From the NCBI GenBank assembly GCA_963969495.1, contig OZ018328.1, positions 8,493,468 through 8,557,467 on the forward strand: DNA of 64,000 nucleotides. The letters are read 5' to 3'. The position numbers were made by a program, and so were the translations under genes. The notes below the pieces were generated by a model. That model did not search any database. It was not told where the DNA came from and saw only the letters and a program-made list of their open reading frames with translations. This DNA comes from Ceratothoa steindachneri (Eukaryota > Arthropoda > Malacostraca > Isopoda > Cymothoidae). This document shows positions 22,141 through 32,887 of this stretch, in pieces (within the stretch, counting starts at the first letter, position 1; each line of letters starts with the position of its first letter).

Positions 22141-23200
22141 GGTGGGTGGGGCGTGTGGCCATTCCTCCAACCCCAAGACATTAACGATCCCATTCGAGAT
22201 TCCCTCCGTCACAGTCAAGTCTCTGACCGTCGAACTAACCAACCTTCATCGGTGGAGATAGGGAGACATTCACGCAATGTCAAAATGCATGATTGCAGGA
22301 CTGCAGGATGCACGCCCCGAGACGTCACTCTTTCCATTGTCCTCCCCAGATGTTTTCCCTCTTGGTCGCTTCCAATGGGAGCTTTCGATTCTGGGCCGCC
22401 TTCCGACTCTCTTGGCAGTTCCCTGTGATTGATTAGGAGGAGGGGCTTCAATGTGTCGAATGATGGAGTCATGCATGGGCGACTCCATAGAAGGGGGTGA
22501 GGGAAAAGACTTTGATGAGTAAGGAGTAAGATGGTTGGAAGGATCCTTGAGAAACCACGAGGTGGGGGGGGGAGTACCTTCTTTTAGGAGGTGGAGCGGC
22601 CCGAGAGCGGCTCCAAAGAATGCAAAGGAGGAACCCCGTTGCCGCATAACGATAGTGAGAGGAGAGCCCTCGACCAGTCAATTTGCCTCATTCTCCCCGA
22701 CATCTAGGGAGGATGAGGCCGCGCTAGGAGGCTGATCTGGAAAGCGCCTCAAAGTAGACACTAAGACCTCCCTATGAGTGTGGGGGAGGTTAAGAGAAAA
22801 GTCTCCATAGGATCAGAAATCCCAGAATGGGATCATTTACACAGAATTTCTCCTGGTCTGACTTTGATGGGCTTGGCCAACCCGGCCGGACATTTAGGCG
22901 AAATTGTCCGGAATTTGACCATAAAGGGAGGTGCCAACGTGACCACCTTTTATGTTTACTGGATGAAGGGGAGCAGAGTCAATGGCCGCGCACCTAATAC
23001 TTGCCCTAGTCAGGGGGCGTTCGGCCTCCTCAGAAGGAAGGGACCTCACAGTCTACATTGCCACTCGACTAAGGCTCATAAGAGGACGGAAGTGCGCCGG
23101 GCAGCCAAAACCTCTGTGGGTAGAAGAACAATTATGCAAGTGGGTATGGGGTAAGGAGAAGTAGAGAGAGAGGGGCGGGCCCTCTAACGAGTAGGGTGGG
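22141..23200 (-). other. GC-rich block, possible displaced ORF1 of the LINE
   Basis: The composition matches the LINE at 15.4-19.9 kb rather than the AT-rich background. On the minus strand a 125-codon frame (22,270-22,647) is rich in Pro, Ser and Arg (APPPNQSQGTAKRVGRRPR), as the variable N-terminal part of LINE ORF1 often is. Position on the far side of the hAT insertion suggests it is the 5' part of the same element, but no diagnostic domain is visible. Plus-strand frames here (for example 22,774-23,154) are more likely shadows. Confidence 0.45.
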
Positions 23201-23259
23201 TGATCACCTATTATTACCATACCCTGGTGCTAAGTGATTGGAGAAAACGTTGAGTGGAG

Positions 23260-23665
23260 AGTCGTAATGATAATAATAAATAATACTTATAAAAAATAAT
23301 AGTAAATAATAAATAATATTAAGAATTTATACTAATAATAATTAATACTAATCATAATAAATGATTATAATAAATAATAATAATAGATAATGATCAATAA
23401 TAATAGCATATCATAATAAATACTAATAGTAATAAAAAATCATACAAAATAATAATAATAAAATTAATAATACTAATAATAAATAATGATAAATAATAAT
23501 TGTATATCCTAATAAATACTAATACTGATAAAAAAATCATACTCAATAATACTAAAAATAAATAATAATAATGATAATAACAATAATAATAACTAATAGT
23601 AAGTAATAATAATAAGAAGGATAAAAAAATACTAATAATAATAATAATGATACTAACAAAAAAGT
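23260..23665. repeat. (AAT)n-rich microsatellite region
   Basis: Imperfect (ATA)n/(AAT)n run of about 400 bp; the Ile/Tyr/Leu-rich minus-strand frame is an artefact. Confidence 0.95.
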
Positions 23666-23709
23666 AACGTAGTGTTGAGAGGCGGCGAGGGCAAAGCGCA
23701 CCGACATCT

Positions 23710-23767
23710 CTCCCAGGCGCCATCAGAGATTTCAAGTCAACCTAGGCTTGAAATCTCTGGCTGGGAG
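23710..23767. repeat. Strong hairpin
   Basis: cagagatttcaag at 23,724-23,736 and its exact complement cttgaaatctctg at 23,747-23,759 enclose a 10-base loop; an outer ctcccag/ctgggag pair (23,710-23,716 and 23,761-23,767) extends the stem. It lies between the AAT and GA simple repeats. Confidence 0.85.
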
Positions 23768-23829
23768 GACTTACAGCTCCTCCAGATTACAATTCACAGG
23801 GTAGTCCCCCAATGGGGAAGGGCATTAGA

Positions 23830-23957
23830 GATAATGTGAGTGAGAGGGAGAAAGTGTTGGTAAGAGAGTTAGCATGTGAGAGAGATTGTGCGAGAGAGAG
23901 TGTGTATGAGAAAATGTGTAAGTGTGTGTGAGAGAAAGTCAAAGAGAGAGAGAAAGT

Positions 23958-24032
<75 letters not shown>

Positions 24033-24180
24033 TGTAAGCTACAGCTTGTGATTGAGAGATTTCTAAAAGAGAGTGAGAGAGAGAATTAGAGTGATGTGTG
24101 TGTGTGTGTGTGTGTGTGAATTAGTTTCAGCGAGAGTGGAAGAGTGTTAGTGAGTGAGAGTGAGTTTGATAAAGTGTCCG
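23830..24180 (+). repeat. (GA)n / (GTGA)n / (GT)n simple sequence
   Basis: Contains a pure (GA)n run of about 70 bp near 23,958-24,027 and a (GT)n run near 24,096-24,117, within looser gagagtgtg repeats. The same composition resumes at 26,500 on the other side of the CR1 element. Confidence 0.92.
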
Positions 24181-24182
24181 AT

Positions 24183-26500
24183 GAGTTACAAGGAGTTACA
24201 AGGAAAGAAAGTACCCTAGGAGACCTTACGGTCCATTCAAAGCGGGTACCTTTAAACAATTGAGGCTGCTCAATTGTTTTGAGTCCATAAATGGCCACTT
24301 TTCAAGATTTTGTCTAGTCTTGACTTGAACTGGTCAACAGATTCACTGTTGACAACTTCCATTCGAAGTCCGTTCCACTTATCGCAGATACTGCAAGTGA
24401 AAAAATTTCCACACAGATTGCGGTTGTAACGCTTCAGTTCAAGTTTGAAGCCATGATTGCACGTTCTGTTCTCACTCAGTGTGAAAATATCCCGGTAGTC
24501 AACATTGTCGAACCCTCGAAGTATTTTGAAAACTTCGATGAGCTGACCTCGCAGTCTACGGGTTTACAGCGAGAACAGATCTAATTCCCTTAGTCTGCCC
24601 TCATAACTTTTATGTCTCGAGAACTTGAGGTCGCTAGTGATAGTAACACCCAAGTCCTTCTCAGTGTCACTCAAATCAAGGGCAGTTCCCTTAAGGAAGT
24701 ACTGAGATTTGGGGTTTCGGTAGCCGATATGCATTATTTTGCATTTGCCCACGTTAAAAGGCATTTGCCACGTGTCCAACCACTCCCCAATCCTTTCAAG
24801 TTCCTCTTGGAGGCTGGCAGTGTTCCTCTCCTTTGCCACATTGATACCAAGCTTGGTGTCGTCGGCAAATTTGGAGATTTTGGCAACCATGTCACGGTCC
24901 ATGTCGTTGAAATAGATAATAAACAGTAGTGGTCCCAGGACGGAACCTTGAGAGACACAACTAGATACGGGCGTCCATTCAGAGGCCCGACCATTCACTA
25001 CTACGCGTTGCCATCTGTCACTTAGCCAGCTCTCTATCCAACCTGCTAACTTACCGCCTATGCCCTGCGCACGCACTTTCCGGAGAAGGCGGCGGTGTGG
25101 TACATTGTCAAAGGCCTTTTGGAAATCAAGGTACACAACATCCACCGCCTTGTCGCGATCATGCTCAATGAACACGAAGTGAAAGAATTCCACAAGGTTC
25201 GTCAGGAATGACCGTTGCCTTCAGAAGCCGTGCTAGGAACTCTTCAGTAGCAGGTTTGACTCTAAAAAAGACGTTATCTTGTCCACTATCATGCTTTCCA
25301 TGAGTTTACCGACTATCGAAGTCAGACTGATAGGTCGGTAGTTTGACTGATGGCTGGGGTCTCCTTTCTTGAAGATCGGAGTCACCTCCGCCTCACGCCA
25401 GTCTCTAGGAACGCATCCGGTACGGATTGACATGTTAAAGATAGCGCACAGATGTCGTAATACTTCATCACACACTTAATTCAACACCTTAGATAGAAAC
25501 CCTTCCGGTCCTGGGGACTTATTCATCTTTAGGTCAGCGATCTTTTTCTTTATTTCACCTTCGGTGAAGTCCATTACCTCCAGCTTTTCTCCCCGAGTAG
25601 GAATTCGTGGGCTGTGGGGTAAGACCACACTCTTGAGTAAACACTGAAGAGAAGTAGTCATTGAGCAGGTTAGCATTTTCTGCATCTGACTGAGTTAATG
25701 CACCCTCGTCGTCCACTAAGGGCCCAATCCTACGATGGATTGTTTTACGGCTATTTACATAGCCGAAGAACTCCTTGGAATTCTCCTTGCAGAGTCTCGC
25801 CACTTGGAGTTCCTCAGACCGCTTTGCCACCCTTATGCTGGACTTCACTTCTCTGGCTAGCCTCCGGTACTCGTCAAAAGCACCCGAGATCTTCGATCGC
25901 CGGTACCCATTTCTCTTCTCCCTAAGCAGTTGGCCGATTTCTCGATTAAACCACTTTGGTTGAACAGAAGACCGATGGAGGCATTTCAGAGGGATGCAAC
26001 TTGATTGAAGACTCATGAACTTATTTTTTAAATTGTTCCACGAATTTTCAACATCTTCGAATACCGCTAGCCTTACATCAGTCAGTCCAGCACAAAGGCT
26101 TGCAAAGTCTGCTCTTCTCAAGTCAAGTTTCCCTGATTGAATGGCAACAGACCTTACCTTCGGGATCTTGACGGTAAATCTAACTAGCTGGTGATTACTG
26201 CCACCGGGTTCTTCGCCTACAGAGACATCTTCAACGATATCATCCTCAGAGGTGAAGACCAAGTCGAGGATATTGTCTCCTCTCGTCGGTTCTCTGACCC
26301 ATTGAGTGAGGAACTCGTTGTTGGCGCACTCCAGAAGTAGCGCGCTCTCGCCACAGGCTGCTCTGGTTTACCAGTCAACTTGTCTATTGAAATCGCCCAT
26401 AACAATGCCCACTCTGCCTTGAACAAGCTCACCCAGCAGCTGGTACAGTTCCCTGTCCTTCTCAACGGGTTGGGAAAGGGGTCTGTAAAGCAGCAGGGTA
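24183..26500 (-). mobile_element. CR1-like non-LTR retrotransposon, 5' truncated
   Basis: The minus strand runs from a truncated endonuclease at about 26,495 to a 3' end near 24,183 where gagttacaaggagttacaag is a short direct repeat (complement: cttgtaactccttgtaactc), the kind of short tandem repeat that ends CR1 elements. GA/GT simple sequence lies directly on both sides, so the element inserted into that tract. 5' truncation is the normal result of incomplete reverse transcription. Confidence 0.88.
24290..26497 (-). pseudogene. CR1-like endonuclease/reverse transcriptase, broken
   Basis: From the 5' side: RVGIVMGDFNRQVDW (26,430-26,390) and EPTRGDNILDLVFTSEDDIV (26,290-26,230) are the second half of the endonuclease; a long linker with FFGYVNSR follows. 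Reverse transcriptase blocks are VTPIFKKGDPSHQSNYRPIS (about 25,390-25,330), VYLDFQKAFDNVPHRRLL (25,140-25,090), SQGSVLGPLLFIIYFNDMD and FADDTKLG (near 24,855-24,873, intact catalytic Asp pair). Near 24,617 the sequence jumps in frame from LKFSRH to KSYEGRLRELDLFSL, an internal deletion of what are normally some 70 residues of the C-terminal thumb region, and ends with FKSRLDKIL near 24,310. Only a few stops and frameshifts are seen, so this is the best preserved LINE in the window, but it lacks its 5' half and thumb. Confidence 0.9.
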
Positions 26501-26635
26501 CTGTGTGTGCGTGTGAGAGAGAGACTTTTGAAGCGAGTGAATGAGAAAGAGCGTGATAGAGAGTTTGACACAGCGTGTGAGAAAGATTGTGAGAAATATT
26601 GTGCCAAATAGTGTGTGGAGTGAGATAAAACTGAT

Positions 26636-26677
<42 letters not shown>

Positions 26678-27045
26678 GAGAGAGAGAGAGAGTGTGATAG
26701 AAAGTGCATGTCGAGAGTGTGATAGAGAGTGCATGTGCGAGAGTGTGATTTAGGGAATATTATAGACTGTGAGATAGAGTTATTGAGAGTGTGTGATAAA
26801 ATGTGATAGAGGGTGTGTGATAGTATGGCACAGAGTGCCTAAGAGTGTGTGTATTAGAGGAAGTGCGTGTGCATGTGTGTGAGTATGTGAAAGAGATAGT
26901 GAGTGAGCTTGAGAGATAGAGAGTGCGTGAATGAGAGTGTGTGTGCAATAGAAAGTGAGAGAGAGAATGTGAAAAAAAGTGAGAGAGAATGCGCGAGTGA
27001 GAGTTAGTCTGATAAAGAATGTGAAAGCGCGAGTGTGTGTGTGCG
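26500..27045 (+). repeat. (GA)n / (GTGA)n simple sequence, right part
   Basis: Continuation of the 23.8-24.2 kb tract beyond the CR1 insertion, with a (GA)n core near 26,645-26,690. Ser/His/Leu-rich frames on the minus strand are artefacts. Confidence 0.9.
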
Positions 27046-28064
27046 TTTCACCGATTGGTAGCTAAGTGTGGCGTTAGTAGATTCAGGTCTGTCATAATTA
27101 GGCTCTTCTGAATCTTAGACGGGACTCAGCTGTTCCCTGATTCACATTACGATTTCGCTTAGGGAGAAAATCTAAAGATAGTAGGAGAAGGATGAGAGGG
27201 AAAAGAATAGCGGTATCTCCGAAAGAATGAGAAGGAATAAAAACGAAAGAATGGCGTCATCTCCGAGAGAAGGAGAAGGAGGGAAAACAAAAGAATGGCG
27301 CCATATCCGTCTAATTAAGTGATATATCATCATCTCCTTAACCATTTATCATTGGAGACCTGTTTTCAAGGGGCCAACAGAGGAGTTGAGGAGTGGCTGA
27401 AGACAAAAAGGGCCATGAGAAGAGCTGCAATGACTTGCATTACTTATCCACGAATTCGTCTTTCGGGGTGCTTGGGGGAGGGGCTGGGGTTCTCAAGCTG
27501 CCTGAACCAGTCGATAAACAAGTTTAGAAAGACACGTCCATAACACTTAAGAGCTTTCACTGTCCGAATAGATAAGGCGTCATATTTATAATGTCAAGGC
27601 GGGGGTTCGGGAACCCTTCCAAAGGAGTACTAGTGTCCCTTGTGGGGGCTCTCATATCCACACGCAACCAAAAACACAATGCGACCCCCCTCTCTGCTTC
27701 CAACCACTGCTCACCCCCAGACGCATCTGGACTGAGCAGTGGTTGTTATTCTGATTTTATGTGTATTTTATCATGCGGTACTGTTCTTATTCACAATGCG
27801 ATAAGCAAATCACCCCCTACTTTCCTCCCTACACTTTATTAGAACTACAACATCAACATGAATCATGAAGGCTAAATATGCAGAATATACAAAAAGATTC
27901 CAAGCGCTTTCTTCTTTATTTAGAAATTCTATGATTATTCTTTGTCAAAGGAAAGCCAAAGTGATTAAAATTATTTTGCTTTTCAATTTCCTGCTGGCAT
28001 TTTACAGCAGTTGCTGTGATTATGAGTGGTGGAGAGGGTCGCATCTTAAAACTTTGGTCTGGTG
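27046..28064. other. Non-coding stretch with short repeats and a hairpin
   Basis: Includes three loosely repeated ~50-bp units around aagaatggcgYcatctccga (27,180-27,320). Small frames at 27,319-27,543 and 27,591-27,842 have no recognisable product. Confidence 0.45.
27701..27745. repeat. Perfect 13-bp inverted repeat (hairpin)
   Basis: caaccactgctca at 27,701-27,713 and tgagcagtggttg at 27,733-27,745, with a 19-base spacer. Confidence 0.85.
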
Positions 28065-28065
28065 A

Positions 28066-28336
28066 CCAAAGTCGTATGCTCTCACTTATTCTGATTTATA
28101 ACCATACGACCTTCAAAACTTTCAATAATTTCCGGAATAACCTTGGGAGGACCTTTCCAATTATAACATTCAAATGAGAATGTAAAACAACAAAAGAGTT
28201 TCAAATTTCATTAAAATCGGCCGAATACTTATGATGTTATTACCAAAACCATAAAAGCAAAACGGGGACCGACCGACCGACGGACCGACCGAACGACAGA
28301 GTGAGATATAAAGTCGCACGCAACTAAATTTGAGGG
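28066..28336 (+). repeat. Rep-A copy 3 (single internal unit, complete)
   Basis: Head gaccaaagtcgtatgctctc, one internal unit, then tail gcaaaacggggaccgaccga with a short (CCGA)n expansion, gagtgagatataaagtcg and cacgcaactaaa. This is the shortest complete form of the family, about 270 bp. Confidence 0.9.
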
Positions 28337-29044
28337 GGCGTCGGCGGGGGCTGGGGCTAACGATGAGAGATGGTTTTTAGGCAGTGTGGAAGCGGGAGGG
28401 GTTGCCCTCCTTCATCATCGTTATTTAAGGAGAGATGTCGGAGGGACGCTATCTTAGACTGTAAAAATAATGTTTTTCTCGAATCCTTCATTGTTTGGGC
28501 GGCGGATTAAAGGGTTTAGACGGGAAATTTGGGAGGACTGGGAGATATTTTTCAGCGGTTGGGAGAGAAAGGTTGTTACCGATCACACCATCAATCATCA
28601 CGTTCATACACACAACACGTTCAGGACCATATAACAACACCACATACATGAACGACCTACGAGTTCACTTCTCCAATTCAACTGCCTACAATCAAAAGCA
28701 CACACACACACACGTATCGTTCATACATAAACCACTAAAAAGAAAACACTCTGCGAGAATAATTGACAACCTCTTAAGCACAGAATATCCAATTTTCCCC
28801 ATTAACGAGAACAGAGCGTGAGGAAGTCATTGACGATGTGTAACATGTAATTTCCTTCCTCATTAGGAACATTAATAAACAAAAACACACTTTGTGAAGG
28901 AAACTCTCCGTCGGTGTGTGAGACGGGATGTGAGGAGGTACAGACATGTACTAACAGAGATTTTTAATTAAACCATCACAAAGGCAAGAGTGTTATACAA
29001 ATAAGGAAGGCGTAAGGAGGTGAAATGAAATCAAGGGAGAGGTT
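28337..29044. other. Non-coding stretch
   Basis: G-rich just after Rep-A copy 3, otherwise ordinary. A (CA)n run of about 16 bp lies near 28,698. A 108-codon plus frame (28,495-28,821) has no motif. Confidence 0.45.
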
Positions 29045-29285
29045 GAGTTGTAATGAACAAATGGACGTGTGTAAGAGTGATCTTTGACTAAGGTTATGTC
29101 AAAGGGTGTCCATTGACTAGGGACATGTAAACGAGTGCTCATTAACTGGGACCAGTCCAAGAGTGCTTATTAATCATGGCATATACGAGTATAAGGTGAT
29201 AATTGACGAGCGACAGGTGCAAGGGTTTATTTTATCTAGGAACATGTACAAGGATATTCATTAACTAGGGAGATGTACATTTCGA
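29045..29285 (+). repeat. Degenerate ~38-bp minisatellite
   Basis: Six or so diverged units related to cattaactagggacatgta and caagagtg. The array stops where a transposase fragment begins. Confidence 0.8.
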
Positions 29286-29440
29286 GGTCAAGGATGCAAG
29301 GTGCGCTACAGCAACGTCGATGAGTTGAAGTCCTTTCTCAATTGCTTGTATGCCAACATGAGACAGGACTTCGTCAGCAACGTGTGCGCGGCCTTCAGGT
29401 TTGGCCTGGACTGCATGCTCGCCGCCGAGAGTTGCCATAT
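29286..29440 (+). pseudogene. Tc1/mariner transposase C-terminal fragment
   Basis: The plus strand reads RYSNVDELKSFLNCLYANMR, DFVSNVCAAFRFGLDCM and LAAESCHI: the C-terminal helices of a transposase related to the one at 124-745, where the corresponding tail runs VANIKEGLDDL... . The catalytic core is absent and there is no left end; the fragment abuts a minisatellite. The local GC content is well above the flanks. It might be mistaken for a host exon, but the pattern (NVDELK, then a CAAFRxxLxxMLAAE-type ending) is that of transposase ends. Confidence 0.65.
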
Positions 29441-29678
29441 TTATTACTATAATAGTTTAAAAAAATATTTACATATATGTTAAAACAATAAAAACGTGTC
29501 TAACTGCATAAAAGTATCATTGAGTCCTTTGTTGAGAGGATCGTGGTGAGTCTAAAAGGACTTTTGCAATACCCGGTAACTATTTGTATTACTATTGACA
29601 GTAATATTATGATATTGATTGTTTGGCGAGATAAATTCTGCCAAACAGCATCTGTCTCAGTAGACCTGTAGAGGAAGA

Positions 29679-30462
29679 GGGTTTAATATTTGGATAGAAT
29701 CGGCCGAATAGCTATGATTATATTGCAAAATAATTCCCCGGCAAACCTTGGAAATATTTTGGTAATTATATTATTCGAAAGAAAATGTAAAAATGTAAAA
29801 CAACATATGGGTTTCAAATTCGTTCGAATCGCCGAATAGTTATGATGTTATTACCACAAAAAAATAATTCCTGGGCTAACTTGGGAAGACATTGTCAATT
29901 AAATCATTCGGAAGAAAATGTAAAAACAACATAAGGGATTCAAATTTTGTTAGAATTGGCCAAATAGTTATAATGTTATTGCTAAACTATATAATTCCCT
30001 GGATAACCCTGGAAGAACTTTGGCAATTATATCATTCGAAGGGGAGTGTAAAACAACATAAGGGTTTCAAACTTCGTTAGAATCGGCCGAATAGTTACGA
30101 GTATGATGCTATTGCCAAAACAAAATAATTTCCTGGCTAACTTTGGAAGGACTTTGGCAATTATATCATTCTAAAGAGAATGTAAAAATGTAAAACAACA
30201 TATGGGTTTCAAATTCGTTAGAATCAGCCGAATAATTATGTTATTGCTAAAACAATATAATTCACGGGCTAACCTTGGGAGGACTTTGGCAATTATATCA
30301 CTCGAAAGAAAATGTAAAAACAACATAAGGGATTCATATTTCGTTAGAATTGGCCGAATAGTTACAATGTTATTACGAAAACAAAAAAAAGCAAAACGGG
30401 GACCGACGAACGGATAAAGTGAGATCTAGAGTCTTCCACGACTAGACTCGCACGCGACTAAA
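29679..30462 (+). repeat. Rep-A copy 4 (five internal units, head missing)
   Basis: Five tandem units of about 130 bp (cores near 29,765, 29,895, 30,020, 30,155 and 30,285) followed by the full tail gcaaaacggggaccgacgaa, the gagtcttccacgactagact segment and cgcacgcgactaaaa. The head block is absent. Units are diverged from each other by several percent with small indels. Confidence 0.9.
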
Positions 30463-30823
30463 AATAAAAAGTTAAATTTCACAAGGCAACTAGATAACTA
30501 TTGTTTTTTGTGGTCACATATAGAACTACTAGTAAAACTGTGTCCTAGTGCAAAACTCTTGGCCATACCTCCTTCCTGAAGATATAGATAGATTTCCACT
30601 GAAGTAAATTACAATATTTTGCACATCCAATTTCATGAGACTTAAGAAAAAAAAACTTGCCCATTCTTAAAATGTTTTTTTTTTACATATTCTTTTAATT
30701 CATTTTTTAACATTACACTTTTTCTTCAGTTTCAGATCTATTTATCATATTTGTAATACCTGTAGGACTTATCAACTCGATTTTTTAAAGCCATTTTATA
30801 CGCTTTTAAAATTTATGCATCCA
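30463..30823. other. AT-rich spacer
   Basis: Nothing recognisable; T-rich runs near 30,660-30,720. Confidence 0.5.
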
Positions 30824-32307
30824 CAGTGGACCGCAAAAGTTTACAAACACTGTTATAAATGCAGAGTAACATACTTTATTTAACGCAGATTAATGAAATT
30901 TACAACGCACGTGAAACTTTATGCAATATATACAATGTAACGATCAGAAGGGTAAAATGGCAAACAGGAAAAAATTTCGAAAGGCAATATTGAAATTTGA
31001 CATCACAAGAGCTTACATCATATTCATATAAACAGGGTTTAGTACTTGGTTGCATAACCCTTGTTAATTATAGTTTGCAGGCGTTTTCAGTAATCTCCTC
31101 CAATCTTTATAGAGGTACTTAGGCTGATTTTGTTCCAATCTTCCTAACAAATTTTCTTCAAATCAGATAAGTTTCGCGGATCTCGTTTTCTATGGGATTC
31201 ATGTCAGGAGATTGATTTAACCATTCCAAAATATTAATTCTACCTGTTTATAGCAAATTCTTAGTTTGTTATGTTATATGTTTGACGTCGTTGTCTTGTT
31301 AAAATGACCATCCTGGTTTTAATTTCAGAGAGAGCTAACGATAGATAACAAATTTCTGTTCATAATTTTCTTTTAAATTGTGTAACCCCAGTATGGCAGA
31401 AACAACCCCATTCGATGATTGATCCACCACCGAATTTGACTCTAGGAATCGTATTTTTTGATCTGTAAGTTGCATACACACCTATTTCTCCAAACCCTGC
31501 TGATGGAATTTTGACCGAAAACATCTATTTTTGTTTAATCTGAGCTAAGGATTTTCCCCAGAAAGTTGCCGGTTTATTTAAAGGTTCATTTGCCATTAAA
31601 CGCCAAGCGAGGATTATAGTAAGTTTGCTTAAGGAGTGGAAGTTTTTTTGGGGAGTACGAGAAAGTGATCATAACGACGCAGTGTTCTAGTTATTGTATC
31701 CTTGTTAACTATTTACAATGTCGCTTTTTTCCACATCTTCCTGCAGCTCTATAAGAGTAGTCAATTGTTTATCACAGACTGTTCTAGCTAGTTATAGAGC
31801 TGCACGTTCCGTTAACATCGAAGGACGACCTAAACTATCCAAAGGATTTAAAAAAATACGTGATTTCAGGTGCATATTATGTTAGCAACTGAATTTAGAG
31901 GTGCTGAGAGAGGTGCAGGGATCATTCTGTACACAATGCCACTCATAAGAAGGAATTCAATGAGCGTTCACGAGAGATCTAAACTTAGGTTTGTTTTTCC
32001 CAATGATGAAGATGTTGCCGGTACGACTAGAATTTTCTAGATATTTGGGAACAAATAAGGATTAGTTTTTATTGAGACATTTTGCAGATGGAACGAATTT
32101 ATATGATTATGTTGTAAACATTTGCTTTATCAAATATCACTATTGTCCTTATAAGGTTTTTCAGTTCACCATTTTGTTTTTCCGATTGTTTCATTGTATT
32201 TATTACATAAAGTTCTACTTCATTTGTAAGTGTATTTAACCTGTGTTAACTAAAAATATGTAAATTTAAAGTTCTAATACTGTGTTGTAAACTTTTGCTA
32301 CCCACTG
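30824..32307 (-). mobile_element. Complete-length Tc1-like transposon with TIRs
   Basis: Left end cagtggaccgcaaaagttta and the complement of the right end cagtgggtagcaaaagttta are inverted repeats that continue for about 33 bp with a few mismatches. The right flank is TA; the left flank has decayed to CA. The length of 1,484 bp is normal for a Tc1 element. Transposase is on the minus strand. Confidence 0.85.
31050..31880 (-). pseudogene. Tc1-like transposase, heavily mutated
   Basis: On the minus strand, in shifting frames: LDSLGRPSMLTERAAL near 31,845-31,800 (the GRP linker between the two DNA-binding helix-turn-helix motifs), NKPATFWGK near 31,575, KFGGGSIIEWGCF near 31,435-31,400 (the conserved block before the second catalytic Asp) and EWLNQSPDMNPIENE near 31,228-31,184, which contains the third catalytic block with the Glu/Asp-type DDE end. 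Stops and frameshifts occur every few dozen codons, so this copy is old. Confidence 0.82.
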
Positions 32308-32422
32308 TATCTTATTGGATCATTTTATTTTTACTAGACTCTTAGTCGCTAAAAATGGTCTCGATAGAGGACTGAAAGTCAGGAAAATATAATGTTTGGA
32401 ACAATTACGTGGGCCTTCATAT

Positions 32423-32426
<4 letters not shown>

Positions 32427-32471
<45 letters not shown>
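32427..32471. repeat. (TA)n microsatellite
   Basis: Pure TA run of about 44 bp. Confidence 0.97.
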
Positions 32472-32473
<2 letters not shown>

Positions 32474-32856
32474 GTTATGTAAGGAAAATAGTATAAATTT
32501 CTTAATTTTTTAGAAAAATTCCCCTCTAATTCCTCAACCCAATTCATTTCTATAAAAGGAGAAATTTCATAAAGACTTTTATAAGACTTGGCGATTGAAC
32601 TCTAAAAGAAATATCGCGGTTCTTCGTAACGCTAAATTTGAGATAAATGAACAATAACGTCAATGGCATTTGGCCTCTTGGAATTTATCTGTATAGAGAA
32701 AAGAATGGTTGCCCAGTTGTTACGGTAGGGAACCCGAAGAAGGAATTCCATGGTACTTTTCTAGCGGATTAAAGAGTTCTTAATATTGCTCTCACCTAAT
32801 CGCATTGACACGAACGTTATTGTACATTTCTCTCTCAGTATCTCACTCTCTTTCTT

Positions 32857-32883
<27 letters not shown>
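32857..32883. repeat. (TA)n microsatellite left of a MITE
   Basis: TA run directly abutting the left arm of the MITE at 32,884. Confidence 0.95.

Positions 32884-32887
<4 letters not shown>

Noticed and set aside
24612..24929. Plus-strand 105-codon frame
   Set aside because: Shadow of the CR1 polymerase on the minus strand, which carries the real motifs.
30202..30417. Basic 71-codon protein
   Set aside because: Lies wholly in Rep-A units and the frame is not conserved between units or copies.
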